A stretch of DNA of 64,000 nucleotides from Aurantiochytrium sp. KH105 (taxonomy: Eukaryota > Sar > Bigyra > Thraustochytrida > Thraustochytriidae), in the NCBI GenBank assembly GCA_003116975.1, contig BGKB01000080.1:186001-250000 (forward strand), in the 5' to 3' direction. Position numbers and translations under genes: made by a program. Below, in pieces: positions 21,093-31,114 of the stretch; positions within the stretch are counted from its first letter, which is position 1, and the number at the start of each line of letters is the position of its first letter. The notes under the pieces were generated by a model. The model did no database searches and was not told the DNA's origin. It worked only from the letters and a program-made list of their open reading frames with translations.

Positions 21093-21984
21093 CCTCGAGC
21101 CCGCGAGCGGCGCAGGGGAGCGAGGGAGTCAATCAGCTGCGAGCGAGGTCAGGTCCCGCGACGGCCCGATCTGCAGAAGTCTGGGCGAGCCTCGCTCTGC
21201 GCCGCGCGGACGCGACCTGGGCAGTCTACGGCTGCCAGTCAGCCAGCCAGCCTGCCAGCCTGCCAGCCTGCCTGCCAGCCTGCGTGCTGGGGCCGTCCGC
21301 TCGCGTGGGTCAGTCGCCCGCCGGCTCCGCCTCCGCTCGCGCTTCCGCAAGACTTCCGCGTCTCGCGCCGCGGCCGAGCGCGCGTCGAGGTCTTTCTTTC
21401 TCGCGAGAGGCGCTGCTCCCCCTGTACGTCTCGCGCATCGAGCATCCGGCTCCCCATCGACCTGATCGGCCCGCCCAAAACGCTTTCTGCCGCCAGCTGC
21501 GCGCGTGGAGCGCGACGCCCGCGGGCTCGAGCTCCCCGCGCCCCGGCCCGGGCGCCCAGGCTCGCCGCGGCCGCCGCGGGCCCAGGCCCAGCCGGGCGCG
21601 CCGCCGCTGCTCCGCCGAGGGACGCGTCCCCAGGCGGGCGGGGCGCCCATCAGTGAAGGGCCCAAGCAGGCGGGCGCACGGGTGCGCCGCGGGGGCGTTA
21701 TACGCTGTGCGCAGGGTCGCGCGTCGACGGCGGCGGCGCAAGCGCGCTGGTGCTGGTGGTGCTGGTGGTGCTCTGGTGCTGCGCGCGCGGCCGGTCTCGG
21801 CGACCGAGGAGCGCGCGTAGCGAGCTCGGCGAGCTTGCTTGAGCTTGCTCGGGCTTGCTTGCGCAAGGGAGGAGAGCAGAGCAGGAAGGCCCGGGGAGGG
21901 AGGCGGAAGGGGAGCCGCGTGTGCCCGGGGACGGCCCTCGCTCGCTGGGGCCCCAACAGGAGAGACGTGGAAGGCTTCCCAAGG

Positions 21985-23967
21985 ATGCTCCAAGAGGGCG
22001 CGACGGACGACCGCGAGGCGGCCCGGTCCGTTGGGACGGCGGCCGTAAAACTGGCCTGCGGCCCCGGACTTGGCGGCGGTTGCGGCGCAGCGGAAGCTGC
22101 AGCTGCAGACGACGCGACGGCCTCTGCGAGTGCTGCGGCTGGATTCCACGGTGGAAGAAAAGGAAGAAGAAATCGTGGGAGCCCCAGCGACGAGGAAAAG
22201 CACGAGCTGCACGAGATCCGTAAGCTGCACGAGCTGCAGGAACAGGGGCTGCAAGAGCAAGCACATGGGCATGACATGATACTGGACGCGTCCCTGACAC
22301 AGTCCGCGAGTTCGAGTGACTCCAAGAGAGGCGCCCTCGGACGCGCGCCAAGGACCTCGAAAATGAGCCTCGCGGCGTCCCGAGCGCCCTCGGTGTCGAC
22401 TACATCTGCTTCTTCTGCATCGGCGTCCTCCACGTCAGGAGCGGCAACCGATAACACGTATGTGACGTTTGTGGGGCCTCCAGGATGTTTCCGCGTTACC
22501 GAGGAAGCGGAAAGTCCAGCGCGAGTCCGTGACAGTGGCAGCAGCCCGGGCCTCCAAGGCGACCGGTTTGAGAGCCCTGAAAACAGAAAAGTGTACGCAG
22601 CACGCGAGAAACTTACAGTCAGCTCTAATCCCCAACCGACGCGCGGCATCGGGGAACACCAAGAGGCCGAACGGTCGCAACGCTGCGCAAGCTCTACTGG
22701 CAAAGCCTTAGCTCAAGTCAAGGTCGGCCCCAGGAGCAGAACTCAGACCGGCACAGACTTGCGTCCCGACTGCAGCAGTAACACCGACGACAACAATCAC
22801 CATAACAACTTCTACGAGGAGCCAGAAGAAGAAGAAGAAGAAGAAGAAGGACACGGTGGAGACAGTGACAGTCGTGGCGGTGGCGGCGGCGGTGGCTGTA
22901 ACAGCGTCAACATCAACGACAACCGCTGCGACGATCGAAACGAGCAAGAGGACATGGTCGTGGCCGGCCTCGTCGAAGCCTCGTTGACCGAAGAGGTGGT
23001 CGCCGAGATGGCAGGGGCAGAGACAACCTCGCCAACGCCGCACTTTCTCAACGTAAGCGACTCACTACGCCTTGGGCACAGAGAGCCCTGGGGACGGATC
23101 GTCGTCAAAGTCATTGACACCACCGAAAATACTACAGAAGCTGTAACAATGGCACGGAACGAGCTCAAATTCTTTCGGCGTCAGGTCGAAAGCGATCAAT
23201 CACAAACCGAACGCAACGACGTGCTTGCCAAGGGGCGATCTCACGTTATTAACATGCTCTTTTGGGAAACAAACGGACCCGAGATCCAACTCGGACTCGA
23301 ACTCTGCCCCGGTGGAGATCTCTTTTCCGTCATGCACGTTGATCTTTTGTGCAAGCACGATGTGCGCCTCTACGCAGCCGAAATTGCTTCTGCGATCCAC
23401 TTTGTGCACTCTCTTGGCTTTCGCCATGGTGACGTCAAAGCCGAGAATGTTGCGCTCAGCGCAAGCGGACACTGCAAGCTCATTGATTTCGACCTTGCTC
23501 AGCATCTTGCGCCAGGTCAGCTTTCTGTCAGCAGCTCGGGCTCACTCTTCTACGCCGCTCCAGAAGTACTGTGCCGGACGCCTCACCGCATGGAGAGCGA
23601 CTGGTGGAGCTTTGGCGTGCTGGTGTACGAGATGGCCTTTGGCTTTATGCCCTTCGACCACGATGATCCGCAGACACTTTGCGACATCATCTGTACCGAG
23701 GCCTTTCTTCATGGGACACCCTCGGAGACAGTCACGCGAGACGAGGTCCTCGAGCTCGAGTCCTTCATCGATGCTCTGCTCGACAAGGACCCCTCGACCC
23801 GTTTGGGAGCAACGTCTGGCCTGCATGAGCTCGCTGCACACCCTTACCTCCGTGGGTCCGCAGTTGAGAATCAGGGCAATGCTGACTCCGACGCACCATG
23901 CACGCAGACAAGATGGTCTTGGCAAGCCTTTTTGCACGGTAACTTTGCGCCTCATGGCTTCGCCTGA
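21985..23967 (+). CDS. Divergent serine/threonine protein kinase with a long disordered N-terminus
   Basis: 660 residues from the first in-frame ATG (21985). The frame is open further upstream but without ATG, and later ATGs at 22276 or 22363 are also possible. Residues 1 to about 360 are low complexity (Ser, Gly, a run of Glu, a run of Gly). The kinase domain covers about residues 370-650 and is AGC/CAMK-like: a short, degenerate glycine loop before RIVVKVI, catalytic loop HGDVKAEN (H481, G482, D483), DFD in place of DFG (501-503), AAPE, then DWWSFGVLVYEM and a terminal LLDKDPSTRLG block typical of AGC kinases. The catalytic Asp, Lys and Asn and the metal-binding Asp are present, so it may be active despite HRD becoming HGD and the DFG glycine becoming Asp. 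Substrate unknown. Confidence 0.8.
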   Translation: MLQEGATDDREAARSVGTAAVKLACGPGLGGGCGAAEAAAADDATASASAAAGFHGGRKGRRNRGSPSDEEKHELHEIRKLHELQEQGLQEQAHGHDMILDASLTQSASSSDSKRGALGRAPRTSKMSLAASRAPSVSTTSASSASASSTSGAATDNTYVTFVGPPGCFRVTEEAESPARVRDSGSSPGLQGDRFESPENRKVYAAREKLTVSSNPQPTRGIGEHQEAERSQRCASSTGKALAQVKVGPRSRTQTGTDLRPDCSSNTDDNNHHNNFYEEPEEEEEEEEGHGGDSDSRGGGGGGGCNSVNINDNRCDDRNEQEDMVVAGLVEASLTEEVVAEMAGAETTSPTPHFLNVSDSLRLGHREPWGRIVVKVIDTTENTTEAVTMARNELKFFRRQVESDQSQTERNDVLAKGRSHVINMLFWETNGPEIQLGLELCPGGDLFSVMHVDLLCKHDVRLYAAEIASAIHFVHSLGFRHGDVKAENVALSASGHCKLIDFDLAQHLAPGQLSVSSSGSLFYAAPEVLCRTPHRMESDWWSFGVLVYEMAFGFMPFDHDDPQTLCDIICTEAFLHGTPSETVTRDEVLELESFIDALLDKDPSTRLGATSGLHELAAHPYLRGSAVENQGNADSDAPCTQTRWSWQAFLHGNFAPHGFA

Positions 23968-24641
23968 GCGCCAGCCACTTCAATTACCGTCCGAGCACGA
24001 GCGCTACATAATTATGCCTGCGCACCCACCCTCAGCTCCACAGCTGGAAAGCTTCCCCAGGCAACAATCGTCGCACAGCATGAGTCGTAAGACCTTTACA
24101 CGCTGCTTTTACGCACGGCTTTCCATGCACGGCTTTCCATGCACGGCATTGCCCGTGTGTCACATAACTATGCCTGAGCAACCAATGCCACACATAGAAT
24201 TCGTCAGAGTGCCGTCACTATACCACACTTCATGTAACTTGGCCCGAGAAGTCGGCCCACACCTTCTGCAATAGAATGAATTGTACTCAGACCAAGTTTC
24301 AACGAGATTGACCGATCTCGCCCTCCCATGTATCAAGCTTACCTATGTCATGTATAGTATTATTGGATCCAACAAAGTTTTCTGTCTTATCCATCGCATA
24401 GGCCTGGAACAATCTTCGAGACAAGGGCTTTGCAGTTTTATGTTCCTCTCGTCTCATCGATGATTGTCATTGTTTTCTCGCGCCAAACTTTTTACTTGTT
24501 TATTGTAAATGGAAAATGGTCGCTCAAATCAAAGCGCCCGTGGAGCTTGTCGCGGCATCTGTCCATCGGTAGTTCTCTCGCTCTCGTACGTAGTATCATC
24601 AAACAAAGGTTTTTATATCTGCTTTATTCAAAAATGTCTCA
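23968..24641. other. Convergent spacer with a 14-bp triple repeat
   Basis: Lies between the kinase and PP2C stop codons. It contains CACGGCTTTCCATG repeated twice and begun a third time (24114-24147), and two similar blocks around ATAATTATGCCTG (24007) and ATAACTATGCCTGA (24165). No gene seen. Confidence 0.6.
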
Positions 24642-25691
24642 TCAAGATATTGTACACATTCGTGACTTTGACCTTGGAAAAATGCGAACCAAGACACAGG
24701 AACAATTGTCCTTGGTGCCTCGCCTAATGGCTTCCTCGATGAGCTGCGCAGCGACTTGGTCACACTTTTCAACAGCACTCTTATTCCGTGCGTCGGGATC
24801 CTTATCGACAGCATTGAGACCTTTTCGGACAATCTCAGCCGCTTCCGTGCGCGAAAAGACGTCCCAAATGCCATCGCACGCAATCAAGAGGAGCTGATCG
24901 TTCGGGTAGATCTCTTGTTGTTTGATGTCCGGAATTCCAGACACAAGATCCTCCGTAATAGGCTTCTCCGGCGTTCCCCATGAGGCAACCTTGGGCAACT
25001 TGAACGCAAAGTCCCCGAGGGACCGGGTCACGGCAAGGCTTCCCAAGACGCGCACCGAAGATGAGTCGGCTCGCATCGGCGGCGGCGCCACAAAACCGCC
25101 AGCATTTTCAATTCGAAGCTTCTCAGATTCCAAATGTGGGACATGATCATGACTCAAAGGGATGTAGCTTCCATCCCTGCGCACCAGGAGAGTACGCGTG
25201 TCGCCAACGTTGGCACATGTGAGCGTGATCTTGTCGTCGTATCGTCCGCTCATCACGACCACGGACGCCGTGCATCCACTCTGGTACGTCAGAGTGTCCG
25301 CGAAATTGCGGTCCAGATACTCGCGCAGCATCTTGTCAGTCTCCGCAAAGACCTCGAGCAGCGCCAGCTCCGTGTTAGTCCCCGTCTTTTCGTGGCTTGC
25401 CAAGAGTTGCGGGATCGCGACGCTGCAATAGTCCGCGCACGCGATGCCGCCGTGGCCGTCAAAGACCCCAAAGCAGCCGAGCACATTGTCCCGGGCATGC
25501 TCCACCGAGAGCTCCACGCTCTTCCGCCGCTCGCCGTGCGCCGACGCCGCGGTCAGCTGCTCCTCCACGGTCGCGTCGCTCGTGCTGAGAGCGCAGAACA
25601 CCGAGGTGGCGTCCTCCATGGACTTGCGCTTGCCTATTCGCTCGCACACGCCCGTGGCGAGCGCCAGCGCCGGCACCTGCGAGGTCATCAT
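24642..25691 (-). CDS. PP2C-family serine/threonine protein phosphatase
   Basis: 349 residues from an ATG at 25691; a second Met follows directly. PP2C (PPM) enzymes are Mn/Mg-dependent Ser/Thr phosphatases. All the main metal-site motifs are visible: RKSMEDA (22-28, Asp27), FDGHGG (77-82, Asp78), SGCTASV (138-143), LAVTRSLGD (219-226), ACDGIWD (271-277, Asp273), and the final TKDNCSCV (Asp328, Asn329). The domain fills the whole protein with little N-terminal extension, so no targeting signal or membrane anchor is evident, and I infer a soluble enzyme. The last dozen residues (RIFPRSKSRMCTIS) are basic. The gene converges on the kinase to its left. Its physiological substrate cannot be inferred. 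Confidence 0.94.
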   Translation of the reverse strand: MMTSQVPALALATGVCERIGKRKSMEDATSVFCALSTSDATVEEQLTAASAHGERRKSVELSVEHARDNVLGCFGVFDGHGGIACADYCSVAIPQLLASHEKTGTNTELALLEVFAETDKMLREYLDRNFADTLTYQSGCTASVVVMSGRYDDKITLTCANVGDTRTLLVRRDGSYIPLSHDHVPHLESEKLRIENAGGFVAPPPMRADSSSVRVLGSLAVTRSLGDFAFKLPKVASWGTPEKPITEDLVSGIPDIKQQEIYPNDQLLLIACDGIWDVFSRTEAAEIVRKGLNAVDKDPDARNKSAVEKCDQVAAQLIEEAIRRGTKDNCSCVLVRIFPRSKSRMCTIS

Positions 25692-27173
25692 GCGAGCCGC
25701 GAGCGCCCCCGCGACCGAGCGTGCGACGAAGGCCCTCCTCCCCGCCGCCGCCGCCCCGCTTGCATTGGTTTATGTCGCCTGCGCCGGAATTCAGGAGCGC
25801 AGCGAGCCTGACCTCGCTGGCTAGAGCCAGTTAGGGAGTAGAGTTAGTTATAGCGAGCTAGCCGAGCTGGTCCCAATCCATGGGAGAAATGGAGTCCGCC
25901 AAGATGGATTTTCTGGCAGGTAGGAGAAGAGCGAACGACATCCCGCGCCCGGCTTGGCTTTCTGCTCGATCCAGTATCTGTCCGTGCCGTACATGCATGG
26001 CTCCCGCGAAACCTGCGGGCGTGGATGCCAGGCAGCTGCAGGCCGTCTAGGGAGCTTGAGCTTCGTGTGACTGACATGAACGAGGGGAAAAAATGAGTTG
26101 CCGCGAAGAATGTGCGAAAGCCAAGGATCGCGGAGTCGGCCGCTCGCGGTCGGTTGCTGGCGGGACAGGCGTGATGTAGCGGGTGCAGCGGCTGCGGTGG
26201 CTACGCATGGCTACGCATGGCTCTCGTTAAACCAAAAAAATTGGAAGCATCGCAGTAGGTAGGCCTAGCCTAAAATTTATTTTACTTGCATGACACCCTG
26301 CGAGAGATCCGTTGCGCACGTGGAAAGTCTTGAGGGAGAGGAATCAAGAAGACAGATTCATGGTGGTTCCCTCAAGAGACTTTGCTTGGAATGAAGCAGG
26401 CCGGGATAAATTGATTTTAATAGGCAGTTTGCCGGGTGACTTGGGCAGCGCTGGCCCTGAGTGGCCCGCCGGCCCTGAGCGGCCCGCTCAGGGGAAGGAA
26501 AAACTGCCGTCGGTTCAAGCTCCGACTGCCTAAATTCCTTCTCATTGTGCATTTTTTTTTTTTAAATCCATGTCTGGGGCCAAAAAGTCACGGAATTGTT
26601 CCAAATTCTGGTCGTCTACAACGCAAGACATCGGGCTCTCGCTAGCGATAGCCGAACGCGGCTTTCTCGGATCTGTGTCTACAAAAAGTCAGCACAGTAG
26701 TACGCAGAGAAATGCTGAACAAGGGCATCTGGAGCAATAGCAACGTAGACGCCCATGTAGTAATTGAACCAAGCTAGTCTCTGCGCACATTGATTCCGTA
26801 ATGTGCAAGCCGAAGCTATGGTCGTCTCCTTCATCTCATGAGAGTGACAAGAAAGCTCTTCTTGTTGTATCGGGATGAAGTGATCGTCTTAGACCAAGCC
26901 CGACACTTCGTCTCCTACACCCAAGCAGCCGCCACGAGAGATCTGTCTTGTTACAAAGTCTCACATACCCTGGCATCACGTAAAGCCATCCTTGCGAGCA
27001 AGAGCTCGTCCGACAGCAGCCTGAGGTCTTCCGTCGAAGAAGCTCAATTGCGGAACTTCGAAAGGCGTGGTCGTTAGGTTGGTGCCTGCGACATCGACCA
27101 TACTATCAACACCAAACGCCCACCCCAGGTCGCAGGGCAGAGCGGGCTCGTGCGCGTGAGGCTTGACGCGACG
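25692..27173. other. Divergent intergenic region between PP2C and ORC1
   Basis: About 1.5 kb that should hold both promoters. Features seen: a repeated GGCTACGCAT near 26199-26218, a T/A-rich run at 26552-26564, and a strong hairpin near 26472-26493. One short frame (26838-27077) has no recognisable content. No RNA gene is convincing. Confidence 0.5.
26472..26493. other. GC hairpin and imperfect direct repeat
   Basis: CCCTGAGCG and CGCTCAGGG form a 9-bp stem with a 3-nt loop. It lies in an imperfect duplication of GGCCCTGAG(T/C)GGCCCGC. Role unknown. Confidence 0.6.
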
Positions 27174-29279
27174 ATGAAGCGCGCGAGGAGCCGCGACGCC
27201 GGGCCGGCGCAGAAGAGAAGTCGCGGTGGCAGCGACGACGGAGGCAAGAGCAGGTCCCGTGCAAGCGGCAGCGGCCATGGCCGGGCGAGGAGCAGCAAGG
27301 GCAAGGGCAAAAAGGGCAAGGGCAAGGAGCGCCGCTCGAACGTAAGCTGGCGAAGCAAGGTGGTCTGCGTGCACGACGGGGAAAAGTACTACGAGGCGGT
27401 TCGTATTGGCGACGAGGAATTTAAAGTGGGGGACTTTGTCTCTGTCCTTGTCCTCGATGCAGCAGGTAAAGAGACCGAGTCGCCAGCCGTGCTGGAAAGC
27501 ATGTGGAGCTCGAACGGACCCGCCAAGGGCCCAATGTGCGAGGTGCGCTGGTTCGTAGACCCGCAGGAAACGCGAGCAGGCGTTGGCGACGAGTCCGAAG
27601 TCTTTGAGAGTGATAAAGTTGACGAATGCAGCATCGACGCCATCAACGGTCACGCGAGAATTGTCAGTGAAGAAGAATTCTGGGAGCGCACGCGCGATCA
27701 ACCCCTCATCGGCGATGACGATGACGATGAAGATGATGATGCGAGTGCGAGCGACGAAAGCGATGGGAGTGATGTAGAGGAAAATGATGCCTCGAGCAAA
27801 ACTGGTCGAAAGCACAGCAAGCGCAGCAAGCTCCTGTTCTGCAAAGACTTTTTTGCGGAAGAGCTTGAGATCATCAGACCCAGCACTCTTTTTACGCAAA
27901 AGCGGCAGACGTACGCGTACAGCAAACGGCTTCGAGGTGTGAACTTGACAGCGTCCAAGCTCGGTGACTCCGAGGCCGACAAATTCTCGCGCGCCTTTCA
28001 GCAACTCCAACTCTCAGCAACGCCACCTAGCTTGCCATGCCGTGACGCTGAGCGAGACACCATACATACCTTTCTTCGTGATGCCATCGCTGGAGGCGGC
28101 GCGGGAGGCGCGCTTTACATATCTGGCATGCCTGGTACAGGCAAGACGGCCACGGTGCACGAAGTCGTGCGCTCGCTACAACGGGAGGCGCGCAACGGAA
28201 GCCTGGCCGACTTTGACTTTGTCGAAATCAACGGAATGCGCCTGCCTCATCCATACCAAGCCTATACAGAGCTGCACAAGGCGTTGACAGGCCAAAACGC
28301 CTCGCAAACGCGAGCAGCGCAACTGCTCGAACAGCGCTTCGCTGGCTCAAGCACTCGCGTGTCCTCTGCGCAAGCTTCTAGCACAACTGACTCCCCGCGT
28401 ACCTGCGTACTTCTCGTTGACGAGCTCGATTACATGGTTACCCGAAAGCAGACCGTGTTGTACAATCTTTTTGATTGGCCAACGCGTCCGAACGTGCACC
28501 TTGTTGTTGTCGGCATCGCCAACACAATGGATCTTCCCGAACGACTTTTACCGCGCATCGCAAGTCGTCTTGGCATGAGCCGTGTTGTCTTTCAAAGTTA
28601 CACCCGCGACCAGCTGGAACGCATCATCCGCGCTCGTCTCGAGGGTCTCGACATTTTTGAGCAGGATGCTGTTCAGATGTCGGCGCGCAAAGTGGCTTCG
28701 CTTTCCGGAGACGTGCGTCGAGCCTTGCAAATTTGTCGTCGCGCCGCAGAAATATGCCAGCGCGACCACATGGCCCAGCGGGGTCCGGCGTCGTCATCAA
28801 CATCGTCGTTGGTGCCGAGAGCGTCGTTGTCTTCGTCGGACGCCGCTGCGGGCTCTTCCTCGCAGCAGCAGGATCCGCTGGTCTCAATTGCGCACGTCAA
28901 CCAAGCAGCCAAGGAGCTCAGCGATAACCTCTTGCTGCGTGCTCTGCAAAATGCCTCCTCGGCAACCAAGCTTCTGTTCGTGGCGCTTTTCAAGCATCTT
29001 AGCATTCATGGCGCTGACGAGGCAAGTCTTAGTGCGATCGCTCCGCGATTCCACGATCTCTGGCGCCAACACTGCATTCACACTCAACAAAAGCACGAGC
29101 CACTGAGCCGTCATCAAGTTGTTCATCTTTGCCAACGCGTGGCCGCGTCGCGCCTCCTCAAGGCGCGTCAGGCCCCAGACGAGCGCGATCCGGTCATCCG
29201 TCCTGGACTCGAACTGGACGACATTCCCTATGTCCTTGCACGCGATGCTGTTTGCCAACCGTTTCTTCAGACCGTCTAG
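27174..29279 (+). CDS. ORC1: Origin recognition complex subunit 1
   Basis: 701 residues from the first ATG (27174). ORC1 is the ATPase subunit of the complex that marks replication origins and loads MCM helicase with CDC6. Domain order fits: a basic Lys/Arg/Ser-rich N-terminus (1-60), a BAH-like region (about 65-185, with KVGDFVSVLV and MCEVRWFVDP), an acidic linker, then the AAA+ ATPase from about 290. Walker A is GMPGTGKT (318-325) and Walker B is LLVDELDYM with D416 and E417. The ORC1-typical block FVEINGMRLPHPYQAY follows Walker A, and the sensor/arginine region reads LPRIASRLG. A winged-helix-type C-terminus closes the protein. CDC6 is the main alternative, but the BAH region favours ORC1. 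The length is shorter than animal ORC1 because the linker is compact. Confidence 0.95.
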   Translation: MKRARSRDAGPAQKRSRGGSDDGGKSRSRASGSGHGRARSSKGKGKKGKGKERRSNVSWRSKVVCVHDGEKYYEAVRIGDEEFKVGDFVSVLVLDAAGKETESPAVLESMWSSNGPAKGPMCEVRWFVDPQETRAGVGDESEVFESDKVDECSIDAINGHARIVSEEEFWERTRDQPLIGDDDDDEDDDASASDESDGSDVEENDASSKTGRKHSKRSKLLFCKDFFAEELEIIRPSTLFTQKRQTYAYSKRLRGVNLTASKLGDSEADKFSRAFQQLQLSATPPSLPCRDAERDTIHTFLRDAIAGGGAGGALYISGMPGTGKTATVHEVVRSLQREARNGSLADFDFVEINGMRLPHPYQAYTELHKALTGQNASQTRAAQLLEQRFAGSSTRVSSAQASSTTDSPRTCVLLVDELDYMVTRKQTVLYNLFDWPTRPNVHLVVVGIANTMDLPERLLPRIASRLGMSRVVFQSYTRDQLERIIRARLEGLDIFEQDAVQMSARKVASLSGDVRRALQICRRAAEICQRDHMAQRGPASSSTSSLVPRASLSSSDAAAGSSSQQQDPLVSIAHVNQAAKELSDNLLLRALQNASSATKLLFVALFKHLSIHGADEASLSAIAPRFHDLWRQHCIHTQQKHEPLSRHQVVHLCQRVAASRLLKARQAPDERDPVIRPGLELDDIPYVLARDAVCQPFLQTV

Positions 29280-29443
29280 GCCCTAAGCCCGTTCAGGTCT
29301 GGTGCGCAGGTGCATAACGACATTTCCATCAGATATTTTTTTTTTAAACAATACTGTTGCGTATACAAAGACTCTCTCCTTTTCCTTTCCATTTTCTTCT
29401 CATTCTCGTTCTCGTTCTTCTCTTTCTCACTCTCTCCCTTCTA

Positions 29444-31114
29444 TTATATCCGCTTTGCCCTCTTGACGTCTGCGTTGTTCGTCACAATAAGCGCACCGAT
29501 GGACGACACAACACTCAGAGTTGCAGCCAATATCGTGATTCTCGAGTCCTGTCCACGGACACCCTTTCGCGCATCATTTATCAAGAATCCCGAGACAGCC
29601 ACATACGGGAAGACCTCAAACGACGCGATAAAGAATCTGCGCAAAGTAGAAGTTAGCCCCGATGCAAACAGATTCTTCCCAGCCCATTCATTCAGGCGCT
29701 TCCCATAAGCTTGCAAGAGATTGCTCGGAGGCGGGTCCCTTTTTCTGCTTTGGCCGCATGATTTACAAGTGTCGCGGTCAGCGTCCGCGTCGTCAGGATA
29801 CAAAAGGCCGCAGTGCATGGCTTTGAACGCATTGTGCATCCAAATAAAGCGCTGACGATAGGCGTTTCTTGTGCGCTCCTTTTCGGGATCCTTTCCGGGA
29901 TATCTTTCCAGTTCCGTCTTAAGTTTGGCAAAATGCTTGCTTCTAAATTGCGCATCGCTTGCTGGCTGGCCTTTAGTATCCATGTAATCGAAGAACATCG
30001 CCCGGGATATTACACATGCTTGACTCCTAGCAAGCGACTGAGTTCCCGTCAACATTGACTCGCCAATGGCGATCATCTCCAGCTTGAACAGCTGGAATAT
30101 ATCCTCGTCGACGGTTTGATTTTCGATGAATTTCACGTAATCCTTGATTCCGCGCGATCTGAATTCGTCGGTGAGTCTTTTGAACTCTGTCTTAGCCCTA
30201 GAGGGTTTGAGTTCACCGGTGAACGAGTACTCGAGCTCATATACGTCGTCTTTCCGGGAAAGAAGATTGTGCTTTGGATTGTGACGAATCAAGACGAACC
30301 AGCCGAGGTACACGCCTATGCGATACATGATCTCCTTTTGTAGTTCTGGGTCGATTTTCTCGTATCCTTTCGAATCGCAATGTTCAACGAGCTCCTTGAA
30401 CTTCTCCATACATCGGCGCGCGGCGTTCCGAAGTCTCCCCTCGTACATGTCAACAGACCAGTCCACATATGGGCGGGCCGGCCAGTCGGGAAAAAGGCAA
30501 GGCTCGCCGTCTTGCTTCATGCCGAACTTATAAGCGTGGTTTCTATCGTCCATTTGAAACGAAAAATCACCCAGGACTGTGAGGTATGCCCGCGTCGCGC
30601 AGGTACGTGCCGAACGAATGCTAGTGGATTGCGGACTCTGCGCGTCGAGTGCCTTGTAGGATTGGTCGAGATTCTTGAAATATTGGTCAATGACGTTGTA
30701 GCAAAATTTGAAGGCCACGTTGACCTGATTTTCATCGACAAGGTTGTTCATCCATCCAAGCACATTGTGTTCCATTGAGCAAAAATCCGCTACTTCGTAC
30801 GAGTCGCCTACCGCGAGCACGGTCAGCTTGATGTTCCACTCCTTGACGACAACTGCGAAGTCTTTTATGTTGTGCAAATGATTCACATCGGTGTTTTCGG
30901 ACGACGGACGTTTCTGTACAATAAAAAGAGCATCGGCTCCGTCAAGTCCGCGTTTCTTTTTGAGTTTTTCTAAGAGCTTCTCCCACGAGTAAGGGCCCAC
31001 GATGCTGTCTTTCGATTTGGGCATGATGATCATCTGCTCATCACGAGCGTTCGCTGACGAAATCCCATTCTGGCCGAACCCAGTTGATCTATCCTCGGCA
31101 TGCTCTTTCATCAT
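29444..31114 (-). CDS. Unknown protein with C-terminal membrane segments; 5' end uncertain
   Basis: 556 residues from the first in-frame ATG (31114). The frame remains open upstream to a stop near 31287 with protein-like sequence (WLKQDDTEYKAIIYKRGDL) but has no ATG there, so the real start may lie in an unseen upstream exon or use a non-ATG codon. I do not recognise the family. The N-terminal half is charged and helical and includes a segment resembling a signalling or stress-sensor fold (FAVVVKEWNIKLTVLAVGDS). Mid-protein has VDMYEGRLRNAARRCMEKF. A CKSCGQSRKR motif could bind metal. Two hydrophobic stretches near the C-terminus (FEVFPYVAVSGFLI and ITILAATLSVVSSIGALIV) suggest tail anchoring. 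Codon use and length support a real gene. It converges on ORC1. Confidence 0.68.
   Translation of the reverse strand: MMKEHAEDRSTGFGQNGISSANARDEQMIIMPKSKDSIVGPYSWEKLLEKLKKKRGLDGADALFIVQKRPSSENTDVNHLHNIKDFAVVVKEWNIKLTVLAVGDSYEVADFCSMEHNVLGWMNNLVDENQVNVAFKFCYNVIDQYFKNLDQSYKALDAQSPQSTSIRSARTCATRAYLTVLGDFSFQMDDRNHAYKFGMKQDGEPCLFPDWPARPYVDWSVDMYEGRLRNAARRCMEKFKELVEHCDSKGYEKIDPELQKEIMYRIGVYLGWFVLIRHNPKHNLLSRKDDVYELEYSFTGELKPSRAKTEFKRLTDEFRSRGIKDYVKFIENQTVDEDIFQLFKLEMIAIGESMLTGTQSLARSQACVISRAMFFDYMDTKGQPASDAQFRSKHFAKLKTELERYPGKDPEKERTRNAYRQRFIWMHNAFKAMHCGLLYPDDADADRDTCKSCGQSRKRDPPPSNLLQAYGKRLNEWAGKNLFASGLTSTLRRFFIASFEVFPYVAVSGFLINDARKGVRGQDSRITILAATLSVVSSIGALIVTNNADVKRAKRI

Larger units (their letters stand above)
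15620..21984. other. 6.4-kb gene-poor, GC-rich and repeat-rich region
   Basis: No protein gene is convincing here. Many overlapping Ala/Arg/Gly/Pro-rich frames exist in several phases at once, which is what very GC-rich DNA gives by chance. Composition shifts along the stretch: extremely GC-rich at 16.25-16.9 kb and 20.0-21.9 kb, closer to neutral at 17.6-19.3 kb. A short frame ending at 18432 (from about 18301, ATG-started, 43 codons, lysine-rich) is the best small-gene candidate but cannot be supported further. The region should contain the promoters of the kinases at 15619 and 21985 and possibly non-coding RNA. Confidence 0.55.

Noticed and set aside
20685-21820. Overlapping 200-325-codon frames in the GC-rich block
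   Set aside because: Three phases are open at once with Ala/Arg/Pro-rich products; stop codons are simply rare at this composition.
26421-26532. tRNA gene
   Set aside because: Acceptor and T-arm cannot both pair, there is no anticodon arm, and the length of ~110 nt is too great. Kept only as a low-interest finding.
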